From NCBI GenBank assembly GCA_036768485.1, contig JAVLUZ010000191.1, positions 2,454,953-2,518,952 on the forward strand: a DNA stretch of 64,000 nucleotides. The letters are read 5' to 3'. Below the pieces are notes generated by a model. The model worked only from the letters and a program-made list of their open reading frames with translations. It searched no databases and had not been told where the DNA came from. Source of the DNA: Mermis nigrescens. Taxonomy: Eukaryota > Nematoda > Enoplea > Mermithida > Mermithidae. The position numbers were made by a program, and so were the translations under genes. This document shows, in pieces, positions 10,111 to 23,555 of the stretch. Position 1 is the first letter of the stretch. Each line of letters begins with the position of its first letter.

Positions 10111-10289
10111 CAGTGCACATATAGTATGTGTTCATAATCTACGTCAAATCGAAAGCATTAAACTAATTTTTCTTCAAAAGACCACGAATAGTGAATGAAT
10201 TAGCAATTCTGATTTATGGTCATGGGGTGAATAAATAATTGTGCACGAAGCGCTGAAGTTTTATGTATCTGATTTGTTATTAATTTGAT

Positions 10290-10569
10290 ATGCATAAATC
10301 TAATGTATTCGTCATGTCTTACGTAAACTTGAGCTATTTAAAAGATAAAATTATACGAAACAAATGCGGCGCAAAGCACTTGAAAATTTCGGGCTTTTTA
10401 AGTCAAAAATCAGCTAAAGTCTATTCTAATGTATTTCAAATTTGCTTGGAGCAATTCAAATTTTCCTTGGAAGACGCTTGTATACATACTTGTGCTTATT
10501 TGCTGGGACTAGTCCCCCTCATTTACCGGCCTGAGGGTACAACCACCAGTGGGCTTGAGAGGTTCAAAC
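10290..10569 (+). other. Unrecognised open frame and spacer
   Basis: A 94-codon open frame (MHKSNVFVMSYVNLSYLKDK) has no motif I know. It ends where the nested MITE begins. I see no support beyond length, so I treat it as a weak hypothetical. Confidence 0.15.
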
Positions 10570-11330
10570 CATAGATGGGCAGCAGCGGAAATCTGGAGGA
10601 TACAAGATTTTTCAAAGGTCAAAAAATTGCCTTAAAAATGGTGGTTTGTCGAAAAACACCATTTTTCAACGTTTCTCATCGAGCACTATCCATTGGCACA
10701 AAAAATTGCAAAAAAACATTTTAAAAATTGAATTCTGGGAGGTGTTTTCGAACTTCTGGGGGAGGGGTGCATACCACACCTGGGCGTGGGGAGGGGGGAG
10801 TTTGGGGTATGCACCCCTCCCCGCTCCCGAGAAACTAAAATACCTCAGACATCAAAATACCCCCAGAATTCAATTTTTGAAAATTTTTTTGTTTTCTTCG
10901 CAATTTCTTGATGCCTATGGATAGTGCTCGATGAGAAACGTTAAAAATGGTGTTTTTCGCCATACCACCATTTTTAAGGCCATTTTTTGACCTTTGAAAA
11001 ATCTTGCATCCCCCAGAATTTTGGTGCTGCCCTCGTATTTTGGTGCTGCCCCCGTATGGTGAATACCATTGGTAGGCGGCATCAAAATTCTGGGAGGGGT
11101 TGCAAGACTTTTCAAAGGTCAAAAAATGCCTCAGAAATGGCGGTATGGTGAAAAGCACCATTTTTCAACGTTTCTTATCGAGCATTATCCATTGGCATCA
11201 GAAAATTGCGAAAAAACAAAAAAAATTTTAGGATTGAATTCTGGGAGGATATTTTAGTTTCTCGGAGAGGTGCATACTCCCAAACCCCTTCACCCCACGC
11301 CCAGGTGTGATGCACACTCCCATACGTGTG
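10570..11330. mobile_element. Nested hAT-like MITE composite
   Basis: Three copies of the CATACGTGGGC...GCCCAGGTGTG MITE lie together, the middle one inverted. The composite is bounded by GTTCAAAC (10562-10569) and GTTCAAAT (11331-11338), a near-perfect 8-bp target duplication. Internal landmarks are TTGAATTCTGG, ATCGAGCACTATCCATTGGC and CCATTTTTAAGGC. Confidence 0.75.
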
Positions 11331-11338
11331 GTTCAAAT

Positions 11339-12569
11339 CCTCCTTTCCTTGAAATCCGTCAGACCCCCTCAAATTGAGATACCCCGGAATTCAATTTTTA
11401 ACAAGTTTCCTAGGATTTTTGCCATTTTCACTCCACCCAGACCCCCAACCGGAAGTTGGTCGCAGCCGATGTATGGCGTTAACCTCCCTAGAATCCGGTA
11501 GCCCATCCGAAATCAATGGACTCTCAGAATTGAATTTTTACCAGGGTTTTTGTGATGTTTTGGACTTTGGCCCATTCTGACCCCTGAATTCAGTCGCTAT
11601 TTGGTGCCCCAATCTCCAACTGTTACGTTATGTGTTTGAAATTATTGTTTTTAAAAATACCCACACGCTTATTTACAGCTCAGCCGTTGAGTATTTTATC
11701 GAGCAACTGAACTTAGCCTGCGAAGGCGCATGGACGACCAAAATCGATTGGTTCTTTCATTCTGTACGCCATACTTGATCATTTTTCGATTCGCACATGG
11801 CCAATACTGTTCAATTGCATGACGAAAGGTCACTGGAAGTGGACTATTGGTCAGTAGACGATCAAACCTTCGCAGAATGCCGAGTTTTTACAGAGATTTA
11901 TTTGTATTTATGGATTTTGTTATGGCTTATAATTTCTATTGATTTTATGTGTACATGGTGGTCCAGAAAGGCTACCAATGTTATATGTATGCCTTAATCG
12001 ACCAATAAGAACGTAGAATTTTAACTTGTTTGTTGCATTGCATAAATGAAAAAGCCATAGCTTAAATTGCTAAAAAAACAATCGGTAGCTTTACATTATG
12101 GCTACAGCTTCTTTACACCCCATTCTGATAATCATTTAGCCATACTTTCTGCGTTGTTTCGTTTTACTGGTTGGTTAGGCATGTACTAATTTTTCTAACA
12201 ATATCTCAAGTCAGACAAATTATTAGCTCGCGCGATATTAAAAAATGGCATTTTTCGTCTGAGTGCAAGAAACTCCAAGATTTCGTCAAAACGATGAGCT
12301 AATTAATGACAAATTTATAAATGCAAAAGAGGTGTGTGTCATTCCCACCAGCAATCGCAGAATCGGTTGTCCTTCCGCCCCCTCCAAAGTCCTAAATTAC
12401 TTAAACCCATTCTTGAAAAACCTTGCGTTGTTTTGCTATTTTTAGATGCCTTTCTTGCCAAATGCCACGGATGACAGCTGATATTCTATTTCACAGCATG
12501 TAAGGAACAAGCGTTCTCAAGCAAGAGAACCGGTCATGGCAGGCCCGTAGCCAGGATTTCTTGAGGGGG
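11339..12569. other. No supported gene; degenerate MITE-like sequence then unassigned
   Basis: The first 250 bp resemble decayed MITE interior (GGAATTCAATTTTTAACAAG). The rest shows only short open frames without motifs. Just before the gap, CGTAGCCAGGATTTC resembles the end of a dispersed repeat. Confidence 0.4.
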
Positions 12570-12669
12570 NNNNNNNNNNNNNNNNNNNNNNNNNNNNNNN
12601 NNNNNNNNNNNNNNNNNNNNNNNNNNNNNNNNNNNNNNNNNNNNNNNNNNNNNNNNNNNNNNNNNNNNN
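12570..12669. other. Assembly gap (100 N)
   Basis: Exactly 100 N, the usual placeholder for a gap of unknown length. It abuts the satellite, so the array is probably longer than shown. Confidence 0.98.
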
Positions 12670-15600
12670 GCAGTATGCTGCTCAACCAAGCGATATAACG
12701 TTATTTAACGTTTGATCCGTTAATTACGATTTGACGTATTCTGACAAAAATAAAATTACGTTATTCGGAACGCCGATTGAATTGGTTTTTGAGGACAACA
12801 AGCTATCATGTAAAGAAACCGCCAAATAATAAGAAAAATTAATTCTGTTATTGCAAGTTGCAGTATGCTGCTCAACCGAGGGATGGAACGTTATTTGGCG
12901 CTCAATCTGTTAATTACGACTGACGTATTCCGACAAAAATAAAATTACGTTATTCGGAACGCCAATTGGATTGTCTTTTAAGGACGGTGAGCTATACGTG
13001 AAAAAGCCGCCAAAGAATAAGAAAAAATTTATTCCGTTATTGCGAGTGCCGCCTAATTTGCCATTACCGCCGAAGAAGAAAAAGGGACAAATTAGTGATT
13101 TTCTTCAATATGCATGTCGACAAAAATGCGCCGGATTGTTTTGGCCAAGCTTGGCAGTATGCCGCTCAACCGAGCGATGGAACGTTATTTAGCGTTCAAT
13201 CCGTTAATTACAACTGACGTATTCCGACAAAAATAAAATTACGTTATTCGGAATGCCGATTGAATTGGTTTTTGAGGACAACAAGCTATACGTAAAGAAA
13301 CCGCCAAATAATAAGAAAAAATTAATTCTGTTATTGCAAGTTGCAGTATGCTGCTCAACCGAGGGATGGAACGTTATTTGGCGCTCAATCTGTTAATTAC
13401 GACTGACGTATTCCGACAAAAATAAAATTACGTTATTCGGAACGCCAATTGGATTGTCTTTTAAGGACGGTGAGCTATACGTGAAAAAGCCGCCAAAGAA
13501 TAAGAAAAAATTTATTCCGTTATTGCGAGTGCCGCCTAATTTGCCATTACTGCCGAAGAAGAATAAGGGACAAATTAGTGATTTTCTTCAATATGCATGT
13601 CGACAAAAATGCACCTGATTGTTTTGGCCCAGCTTGCAGTATGCTGCTCAACCGAGCGATGGAACGTTATTTAACGCTTTAATCTGTTAATTACGACTGA
13701 CGTATTCCGACAAAAATAAAATTATGTTATTTGGAACGCCGATTGAATTGGTTTTTGAGGACAACAAGCTATACGTAAAGAAACCGCCAAATAATAAGAA
13801 AAATTAATTCTGTTATTGCAAGTTGCAGTATGCTGCTCAACCGAGGGATGGAACGTTATTTGGCGCTCAATCTGTTAATTACGACTGACGTATTCCGACA
13901 AAAATAAAATTACGTTATTCGGAACGCCAATTGGATTGTCTTTTAAGGACGGTGAGCTATACGTGAAAAAGCCGCCAAAGAATAAGAAAAAATTTATTCC
14001 GTTATTGCGAGTGCCGCCTAATTTGCCATTACTGCCGAAGAAGAATAAGGGACAAATTAGTGATTTTCTTCAATATGCATGTCGACAAAAATGCGCCTGA
14101 TTGTTTTGGCCCAGCTTGCAGTATGCTGCTCAACCGAGCGATGGAACGTTATTTAACGTTTGATCCGTTAATTACAACTGACGTATTCCGACAAAAATAA
14201 AATTACGTTATTCGGAACGCCGATTGAATTGGTTTTTGAGGACAACAAGCTATACGTAAAGAAACCGCCAAATAATAAGAAAAAATTAATTCTGTTATTG
14301 CAAGTTGCAGTATGCTGCTCAACCGAGCGATGGAACGTTATTTGGCGCTCAATCTGTTAATTACGACTGACGTATTCCGACAAAAATAAAATTACGTTAT
14401 TTGGAACGCCGATTGGATTGTCTTTTAAGGATGGTGAGCTATACGTGAAAAAGCCGCCAAAGAATAAGAAAAAATTTATTCCGTTATTGCGAGTGCCGCC
14501 TAATTTGCCATTACCGCCAAAGAAGAAAAAGGGACAAATTAGTGATTTTCTTCAATATGCATGTCGACAAAAATGCGCCTGATTGTTTTGGCCCAGCTTG
14601 CAGTATGCTGCTCAACCGAGCAATGGAACGTTATTTAACGTTTGATCCGTTAATTACAATTGACGTATTCCGACAAAAATAAAATTACGTTATTCGGAAT
14701 GCCGATTGAATTAGTTTTTGAGGACAACAAGCTATACGTAAAGAAACCGCCAAATAATAAGAAAAATTAATTCTGTTATTGCAAGTTGCAGTATGCTGCT
14801 CAACCGAGGGATGGAACGTTATTTGGCGCTCAATCTGTTAATTACGACTGACGTATTCCGACAAAAATAAAATTACATTATTCGGGACGCCAATTGGATT
14901 GTCTTTTAAGGACGGTGAGCTATACGTGAATAAGCCGCCAAAGAATAAGAAAAAATTTATTCCGTTATTGCGAGTGCCGCCTAATTTGCCATTACCGCCA
15001 AAGAAGAAAAAGATACAAATTAGTGATTTTCTTCAATATGCATGTCGACAAAAATGCGCTTGATTGTTTTGGCCCAGCTTGCAGTATGCTGCTCAACCAA
15101 GCAATGGAAAGTTATTTAACGTTAGATCCGTTAATTAACCTGTTAATTACGACTGACGTATTCTGACAAAAATAAAATTAAGTTATTCGGAACGCCGATT
15201 GAATTGGTTTTTGAGGACAACAAGCTATACGTAAAGAAACCGCCAAATAATAAGAAAAAATTAATTCTGTTATTGCAAGTTGCAGTATGCTGCTCAACCG
15301 AGGGATGGAACGTTATTTGGCGCTCAATCTGTTAATTACGACTGACATATTCCAACAAAAATAAAATTACATTATTCGGGACGCCAATTGGATTGTCTTT
15401 TAAGGACGGTGAGCTATACGTGAATAAGCCGCCAAAGAATAAGAAAAAATTTATTCCGTTATTGCGAGTGCCGCCTAATTTGCCATTACCGCCAAAGAAG
15501 AAAAAGAGACAAATTAGTGATTTTCTTCAATATGCATGTCGACAAAAATGCGCTTGATTGTTTTGGCCCAGCTTGCAGTATGCTGCTCAACCGAGCGATG

Positions 15601-18600
15601 GAAAGTTATTTAACGTTAGATCCGTTAATTAATCTGTTAATTACGACTGACGTATTCTGACAAAAATAAAATTAAGTTATTTGGAACGCCGATTGAATTG
15701 GTTTTTGAGGACAACAAGCTATACGTAAAGAAACCGCCAAATAATAAGAAAAAATTAATTCTGTTATTGCAAGTTGCAGTATGCTGCTCAACCGAGGGAT
15801 GGAACGTTATTTGGCGCTCAATCTGTTAATTACGACTGACATATTCCAACAAAAATAAAATTACATTATTTGGGACGCCGATTGGATTGTCTTTTAAGGA
15901 TGGTGAGCTATACGTGAAAAAGCCGCCAAAGAATAAGAAAAAATTTATTCCGTTATTGCGAGTGCCGCCTAATTTGCCATTACCGCCGAAGAAGAATAAG
16001 GGACAAATTAGTGATTTTCTTCAATATGCATGTCGACAAAAATGCGCCTGATTGTTTTGGCCCAGCTTGCAGTATGCTGCTCAACCAAGCGATGGAACGT
16101 TATTTAACGTTTGATCCGTTAATTACATTTGACGTATTCCGACAAAAATAAAATTACGTTATTCGGAACGCCGATTGAATTAGTTTTTGAGGACAACAAG
16201 CTATACGTAAAGAAACCGCCAAATAATAAGAAAAATTAATTCTGTTATTGCAAGTTGCAGTATGCTGCTCAACCGAGGGATGGAACGTTATTTGGCGCTC
16301 AATCTGTTAATTACGACTGACGTATTCCGACAAAAATAAAATTACATTATTCGGGACGCCAATTGGATTGTCTTTTAAGGACGGTGAGCTATACGTGAAA
16401 AAGCCGCCAAAGAATAAGAAAAAATTTATTCCGTTATTGCGAGTGCCGCCTAATTTGCCATTACCGCCAAAGAAGAAAAAGGGACAAATTAGTGATTTTC
16501 TTCAATATGCATGTCGACAAAAATGCGCCTGATTGTTTTGGCCCAGCTTGCAGTATGCTGCTCAACCAAGCGATGGAACGTTATTTAACGTTAGATCCGT
16601 TAATTAACCTGTTAATTACGACTGACGTATTCTGACAAAAATAAAATTACGTTATTCGGAACGCCGATTGAATTGGTTTTTGAGGACAACAAGCTATACG
16701 TAAAGAAACTGCCAAATATTAAGAAAAATTAATTCTGTTATTGCAAGTTGCAGTATGCTGCTCAACCGAGGGATGGAACGTTATTTGGCGCTCAATCTGT
16801 TAATTACGACTGACGTATTCCGACAAAAATAAAATTACGTTATTTGGGACGTCAATTGGATTGTCTTTTAAGGACGGTGAGCTATACATGAAAAAGCCGC
16901 CAAAGAATAAGAAAAAATTTATTCCGTTATTGCGAGTGCCGCCTAATTTGCCATTACCGCCATAAGAAGAAAAAGGGACAAATTAGTGATTTTCTTCAAT
17001 ATGCATGTCAACAAAAATGCGCTTGATTGTTTTGGCCCAGCTTGCAGTATGCTGCTCAACCGAGCGATGGAACAGTTATTTAACGTTAGATCCGTTAATT
17101 AATCTGTTAATTACGACTGACGTATTCTGACAAAAATAAAATTACGTTATTCGGAATGCCGATTGAATTGGTTTTTGAGGACAACAAGCTATACGTAAAG
17201 AAACTGCCAAATAATAAGAAAAATTAATTCTGTTATTGCAAGTTGCAGTATGCTGCTCAACCGAGGGATGGAACGTTATTTGGCGCTCAATCTGTTAATT
17301 ACGACTGACGTATTCCGACAAAAATAAAATTACATTATTCGGGACGCCGATTGGATTGTCTTTTAAGGACGGTGAGCTATACGTGAAAAAGCCGCCAAAG
17401 AATAAGAAAAAATTTATTCCGTTATTGCGAGTGCCGCCTAATTTGCCATTACCGCCAAAGAAGAAAAAGGGACAAATTAGTGATTTTCTTCAATATGCAT
17501 GTCGACAAAAATGCGCCTGATTGTTTTGGCCCAGCTTGCAGTATGCTGCTCAACCAAGCGATGGAACGTTATTTAGCGTTTGATCCGTTAATTACATTTG
17601 ACGTATTCCGACAAAAATAAAATTACGTTATTCGGAACGCCAATTGAATTAGTTTTTGAGGACAACAAGATATACGTAAAGAAACCGCCAAATAATAAGA
17701 AAAATTAATTCTGTTATTGCAAGTTGCAGTATGCTGCTCAACCGAGCGATGGAACGTTATTTGGCGCTCAATCTGTTAATTACGACTGACGTATTCCGAC
17801 AAAAATAAAATTACGCTATTCGGAATGCCGATTGGATTCTTTTAAGGACGGCGAGCTATGCGCCTGATTGTTTTGGCCAAGCTTAGAGTATGCCGCTCAA
17901 CTGAGCAATAAAACGTTTGCTTGATTGATTTGGCCAAGCTTGGAGTATGCCGCTCAACCGAGCGATGGAACGTTAATTGGCGCTCAATCTGTTAATTACG
18001 ACTGACGTATTCTGACAAAAATAAAATTACATTATTCGGAACGCCAATTGGATTGTCTTTTAAGGACAGTGAGCTATACGTGAAAAAGCCGCCAAAGAAT
18101 AAGAAAAAATTTATTCCGTTATTGTGAGTGCCGCCTAATTTGCCATTACCGCCGAAGAAGAATAAGGGACAAATTAGTGATTTTCTTCAATATGCATGTC
18201 GACAAAAATGCGCTTGATTGTTTTGGCCCAGCTTGCAGTATGCTGCTCAACCGAGCGATGGAAAGTTATTTAACGTTAGATCCGTTAATTAATCTGTTAA
18301 TTACGACTGACGTATTCTGACAAAAATAAAATTACGTTATTCAGAATGCCGATTGAATTGGTTTTTGAGGACAACAAGATATACGTAAAGAAACCGCCAA
18401 ATAATAAGAAAAAATTAATTCTGTTATTGCAAGTTGCAGTATGCTGCTCAACCGAGCGATGGAACGTTATTTGGCGCTCAATCTGTTAATTACAACTGAC
18501 GTATTCCGACAAAAATAAAATTACGTTATTTGGAACGCCAATTGGATTGTCTTTTAAGGACGGTGAGCTATACGTGAAAAAGCCGCCAAAGAATAAGAAA

Positions 18601-21600
18601 AATTTATTCCGTTATTGCGAGTGCCGCCTAATTTGCCATTACTGCCGAAGAAGAATAAGGGACAAATTAGTGATTTTCTTCAATATGCATGTCGACAAAA
18701 ATGCGCCTGATTGTTTTGGCCCAGCTTGCAGTATGCTGCTCAACCGAGCGATGGAACGTTATTTAACGTTTGATCCGTTAATTACATTTGACGTATTCCG
18801 ACAAAAATAAAATTACATTATTCGGAACGCCAATTGAATTAGTTTTTGAGGACAACAAGATATACGTAAAGAAACCGCCGAATAATAAGAAAAATTAATT
18901 CTGTTATTGCAAGTTGCAGTATGCTGCTCAACCGAGCGATGGAACGTTATTTGGCGCTCAATCTGTTAATTACGACTGACGTATTCCGACAAAAATAAAA
19001 TTATGTTATTCGGAATGCCGATTGGATTCTTTTAAGGATGGCAAGCTATGCGCCTGATTGTTTTGGCCAAGCTTAGCAGTATGCTGCTCAACTGAGCAAT
19101 AAAACGTTTGCTTGATTGGTTTGACCAAGCTTGGAGTATGCCGCTCAACCGAGCGATGGAATGTTAATTGGCATCAATCTGTTAATTACGACTGACGTAT
19201 TCCGACAAAAATAAAATTACGTTATTCGGAACGCCGATTGAATTAGTTCTTGAGGACAACAAGATATACGTAAAGAAACTGCCAAATAATAAGAAAAATT
19301 AATTCTGTTATTGCAAGTTGCAGTATGCTGCTCAACCGAGCGATGGAACGTTATTTGGCGCTCAATCTGTTAATTACAACTGACGTATTCTGACAAAAAT
19401 AAAATTACGTTATTCGGAACGTCAATTAGATTGTCTTTTAAGGACGGCGAGCTATACGTGAAAAAGCCGCCAAAGAATAAGCAAAAATTTATTCCGTTAT
19501 TGCAAGTGCCGCCAAATTTGCCATTACTGCCGAAGAAGAAAAAGGGACAAATTAGTGATTTTCTTCGATATGCATGTCAACAAAAATGCGCCGGATTGTT
19601 TTGACCAAGCTGGGAGTAAGCCGCTCAACTGAGCAACGGAACGTTATTTGGCGTTCAATCCGTTAATTACAACTGACGTATACCAACAAAAATAAAATTA
19701 TGATATTTGGAACGTCAATTGGATTGTCTTTTAAGGACGGTGAGCTATACGTGAAAAAGCCGCCAAAGAATAAGAAAAAATTTATTCCGTTATTGTGAGT
19801 GCCGCCTAATTTGCCATTACTGCCAAAGAAGAATAAGGGACAAATTAGTGATTTTCTTCAATATGCATGTCGACAAAAATGCGCCTGATTGTTTTGGCCC
19901 AGCTTGCAGTATGCTGCTCAACCGAGCGATGGAACATTATTTAACGTTTGATCCATTAATTACATTTGACGTATTCCGACAAAAATAAAATTACATTATT
20001 TGGAACGCCAATTGAATTAGTTTTTGAGGACAACAAGATATACGTGAAGAAACCGCCAAATAATAAGAAAAATTAATTCTGTTATTGCAAGTTGCAGTAT
20101 GCTGCTCAACCAAGGGATGGAACGTTATTTGGCGCTCAATCTGTTAATTACAACTGACGTATTCTGACAAAAATAAAATTATGTTATTCGGAATGCCGAT
20201 TGGATTCTTTTAAGGACGGCAAGCTATGCGCCTGATTGTTTTGGCCAAGCTTGCAGTATGCTGCTCAACCAAGCGATATAACGTTATTTAACGTTTGATC
20301 CGTTAATTACATTTGAAGTATTCCGACAAAAATAAAATTACGTTATTCGGAACGCCGATTGAATTAGTTTTTGAGGACAACAAGATATATGTAAAGAAAC
20401 TGCCAAATAATAAGAAAAAATTAATTCTGTTATTGCAAGTTGCAGTATGCTGCTCAACCGAGCAATAGAACGTTATTTGGCGCTCAATCTGTTAATTACA
20501 ACTGACGTATTCCGACAAAAATAAAATTACGTTATTCGGAACGTCAATTGGATTGTCTTTTAAGGACGGTGAGCTATACGTGAAAAAGCCGCCAAAGAAT
20601 AAGAAAAAATTTATTCCGTTATTGCGAGTGCCGCCTAATTTGCCATTACTGCCAAAGAAGAATAAGGGACAAATTAGTGATTTTCTTCAATATGCATGTC
20701 GACAAAAATGCGCCTGATTGTTTTGGCCCAGCTTGCAGTATGCTGCTCAACCAAGCGATGGAACGTTATTTAACGTTTGATCTGTTAATTATATTTGACG
20801 TATTCCGACAAAAATAAAATTACTTTATTCGGAACGCCAATTGAATCAGTTTTTGAGGACAACAAGATATATTGTAAAGAAACCGCCAAATAATAAGAAA
20901 AATTAATTCTGTTATTGCAAGTTGCAGTATGCTGCTCAATCAAGCGATGGAACGTTATTTAGCACTCAATCTCTTAATTACGACTGACGTATTCCGACAA
21001 AAATAAAATTATGTTATTCGGAATGCCGATTGAATTGGTTTTTGAGGACAATGAAGCTATACGTAAAGAAACCGCCAAATAATAAGAAAAAATTAATTCT
21101 GTTATTGCAAGTTGCAGTATGCTGCTCAACCGAGGGATGGAACGTTATTTGGCGCTCAATCTGTTAATTACGACTGACGTCTTCCGACAAAAATAAAATT
21201 ACGTTATTTGGAACGCCGATTGGATTGTCTTTTAAGGATGGTGAGCAATACGTGAAAAAGCTGCCAAAGAATAAGAAAAAATTTATTCCGTTATTGTGAG
21301 TGCCGCCTAATTTGCCATAACTACCGAAGAAGAATAAGGGACAAATTAGTGATTTTCTTCAATATGCATGTCAACAAAAATGCGCCTGATTGTTTTGGCT
21401 CAGCTAGCTGTATGCTGCTCACCAAGCCATATAACGTTATTTAACATTTGATCCGTTAATTACATTTGATGTATTCCGACAAAAATAAAATTACGTTATT
21501 CGGAACGCCAATTGAATTAGTTCTTGAGGGCAACAAGATATACGTAAAGAAACTGCCAAATAATAAGAAAAATTAATTCTGTTATTGCAAGTTGCAGTAT

Positions 21601-23555
21601 GCTGCTCAACCGAGGGATGGAACGTTATTTGGCGCTCAATCTGTTAATTACGACTGACATATTCCGACAAAAATAAAATTACGTTATTCGGAACGCCGAT
21701 TGGATTGTCTTTTAAGGATGGTGAGCTATACATGAAAAAGCCGCCAAAGAATAAGAAAAAATTTATTCCGTTATTGTGAGTGCCGCCTAATTTGCCATAA
21801 CCGCCAAAGAAGAATAAGGGACAAATTAGTGATTTTCTTCAATATGCATGTCGACAGAAATGCGCCTGATTGTTTTGACCCAGCTTGCAGTATGCTGCTC
21901 AACCAAGCGATGGAACATTATTTAACGTTTGATCCGTTAATTACATTTGATGTATTCCAACAAAAATAAAATTACGTTATTTGGAACGCCAATTGGCTTA
22001 GTTTTTGAGGACAACAAGATATATGTAAAGAAACCAACAAATAATAAGAAAAATTAATTCTGCTCAAGCAAGCGATGGAACGTTATTTGGCGCTCAATCT
22101 GTTAATTACGACCGATGTATTCCTACAAAAATAAAATTACGTTATTTGGAATGCCGATTGGATTCTTTTAAGGATGGCAAGCTATGCGCCTGATTGTTTT
22201 GGCCAAGCTTAGAGTATGCCGCTCAACTGAGCGATAAAATGTTTGCTTGATTGGTTTGGCCAAGCTTGGAGTATGCCGCTCAACCGAGCAATGGAACGTT
22301 ATTTGGCGCTCAATCTGTTAATTATGACTGACGTATTCCGACAAAAATAAAATTACGTTATTCGGAACGCCGATTGGATTGTCTCTTAAGGACGGTGAGC
22401 TATACATGAAAAAGCCGCCAAAGAATAAGAAAAAATTTATTCCGTTATTGCGACTGCTGCCTAATTTGCCATTACCACCGAAGAAGAAAAAGGGACGAAT
22501 TAGTGATTTTCTTCAATATGCATGTCAACAAAAATGCGCCTGATTGTTTTGGCCCAGCTTGCAGTATGCTGCTCAACCAAGCAATGGAACGTTATTTAAC
22601 GTTTGATCCGTTAATTACAATTGACGTATTCCAACAAAAATAAAATTACGTTATTTGGAACGCCGATTGAATTGGATTTTTGAGGACAACAAGCTATACA
22701 TAAAGAAACCGCCAAATAATAAGAAAAAATTAATTCTGTTATTGCAAGTTGCAGTATGCTGCTCAACCGAGCAATGGAACGTTATTTGGCGCTCAATCTG
22801 TTAATTACGACTGACGTATTCCGACAAAAATAAAATTACGTTATTTGAAACGCCGATTGGATTGTCTTTTAAGGACGGTGAGCTATACGTGAAAAAGCAG
22901 CCAAAGAATAAGAAAAATTTATTCCGTTATTGCGAGGGCCGCCTAATTTGCCATTACCGCCAAAGAATAAAGAGGGACAAATTAGTGATTTTCTTCAATA
23001 TGCATGTCAACAAAAATGCGCCGGATTGTTTTGACCAAGCTGGGAGCATGCTGCTCAACTGAGCAATGGAACGTTATTTGGTGTTCAATTTGTTAATTAC
23101 AACTGACGTATTCCGACAAAAAAAATTACGTTATTCGGAACGCCGATTAGATTGTCTCTTAAGGACGGTGAGCTATACGTGAAAAAGCCGACAAAGAATA
23201 AGAAAAAATTTATTCCATTATTGCAAGTGCCGCCTAATTTGCCATTACCGCCAAAGAAGAAAAAGGGACAAATTAGTGATTTTCTTCAATATGCATGTCG
23301 ACAAAAATGCGCCGGATTGTTTTGACCAAGCTGGGAGTAAGCCGCTCAACTGAGCAATGGAACGTTATTTGGCGTTCAATCCGTTAATTACAACTGACGT
23401 ATTCCGACAAAAATAAAATTACGTTATTTGGAATACCGATTGGATTGTCTTTTAAGGACGGCGAGCTATGCACCTGATTGTTTTGGCCAAGCTTAGAGTA
23501 TGCCGCTCAACTGAGCGATAAAACGTTTGCTTGATTGTTTTGGCCAAGCTGCAAC
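12670..23555 (+). repeat. Satellite array, higher-order unit about 482 bp (A 189 bp + B 293 bp), coding-derived
   Basis: Units begin GCAGTATGCTGCTCAACCGA. Short (A) and long (B) units alternate; starts at 13636, 13825 and 14118 give 189 and 293 bp. Roughly 22 higher-order copies fit. A and B share a common ancestor. Translated on the plus strand, A gives LVFEDNKLYVKKPPNNKKK and B gives LSFKDGELYVKKPPKNKKKF, followed by PPNLPLPPKKKKGQISDFL. Most copies are frame-broken by A-run length changes and stops, so none is called as a gene. The last third has shortened variants (TTGGCCAAGCTTAGAGTATG) and more divergence. The right end cuts into the Gypsy pol sequence. Confidence 0.92.

Noticed and set aside
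12971..23062. Open frames starting MSFKDGELYVKK as genes
   Set aside because: They recur in every satellite unit, are broken at random by A-run indels and stops, and have no stable start or end. They reflect the coding-derived satellite, not separate genes.
12670..23555. CRISPR-like or protein-repeat gene interpretation of the array
   Set aside because: Units of 189/293 bp are contiguous without spacers, and the context is clearly eukaryotic.
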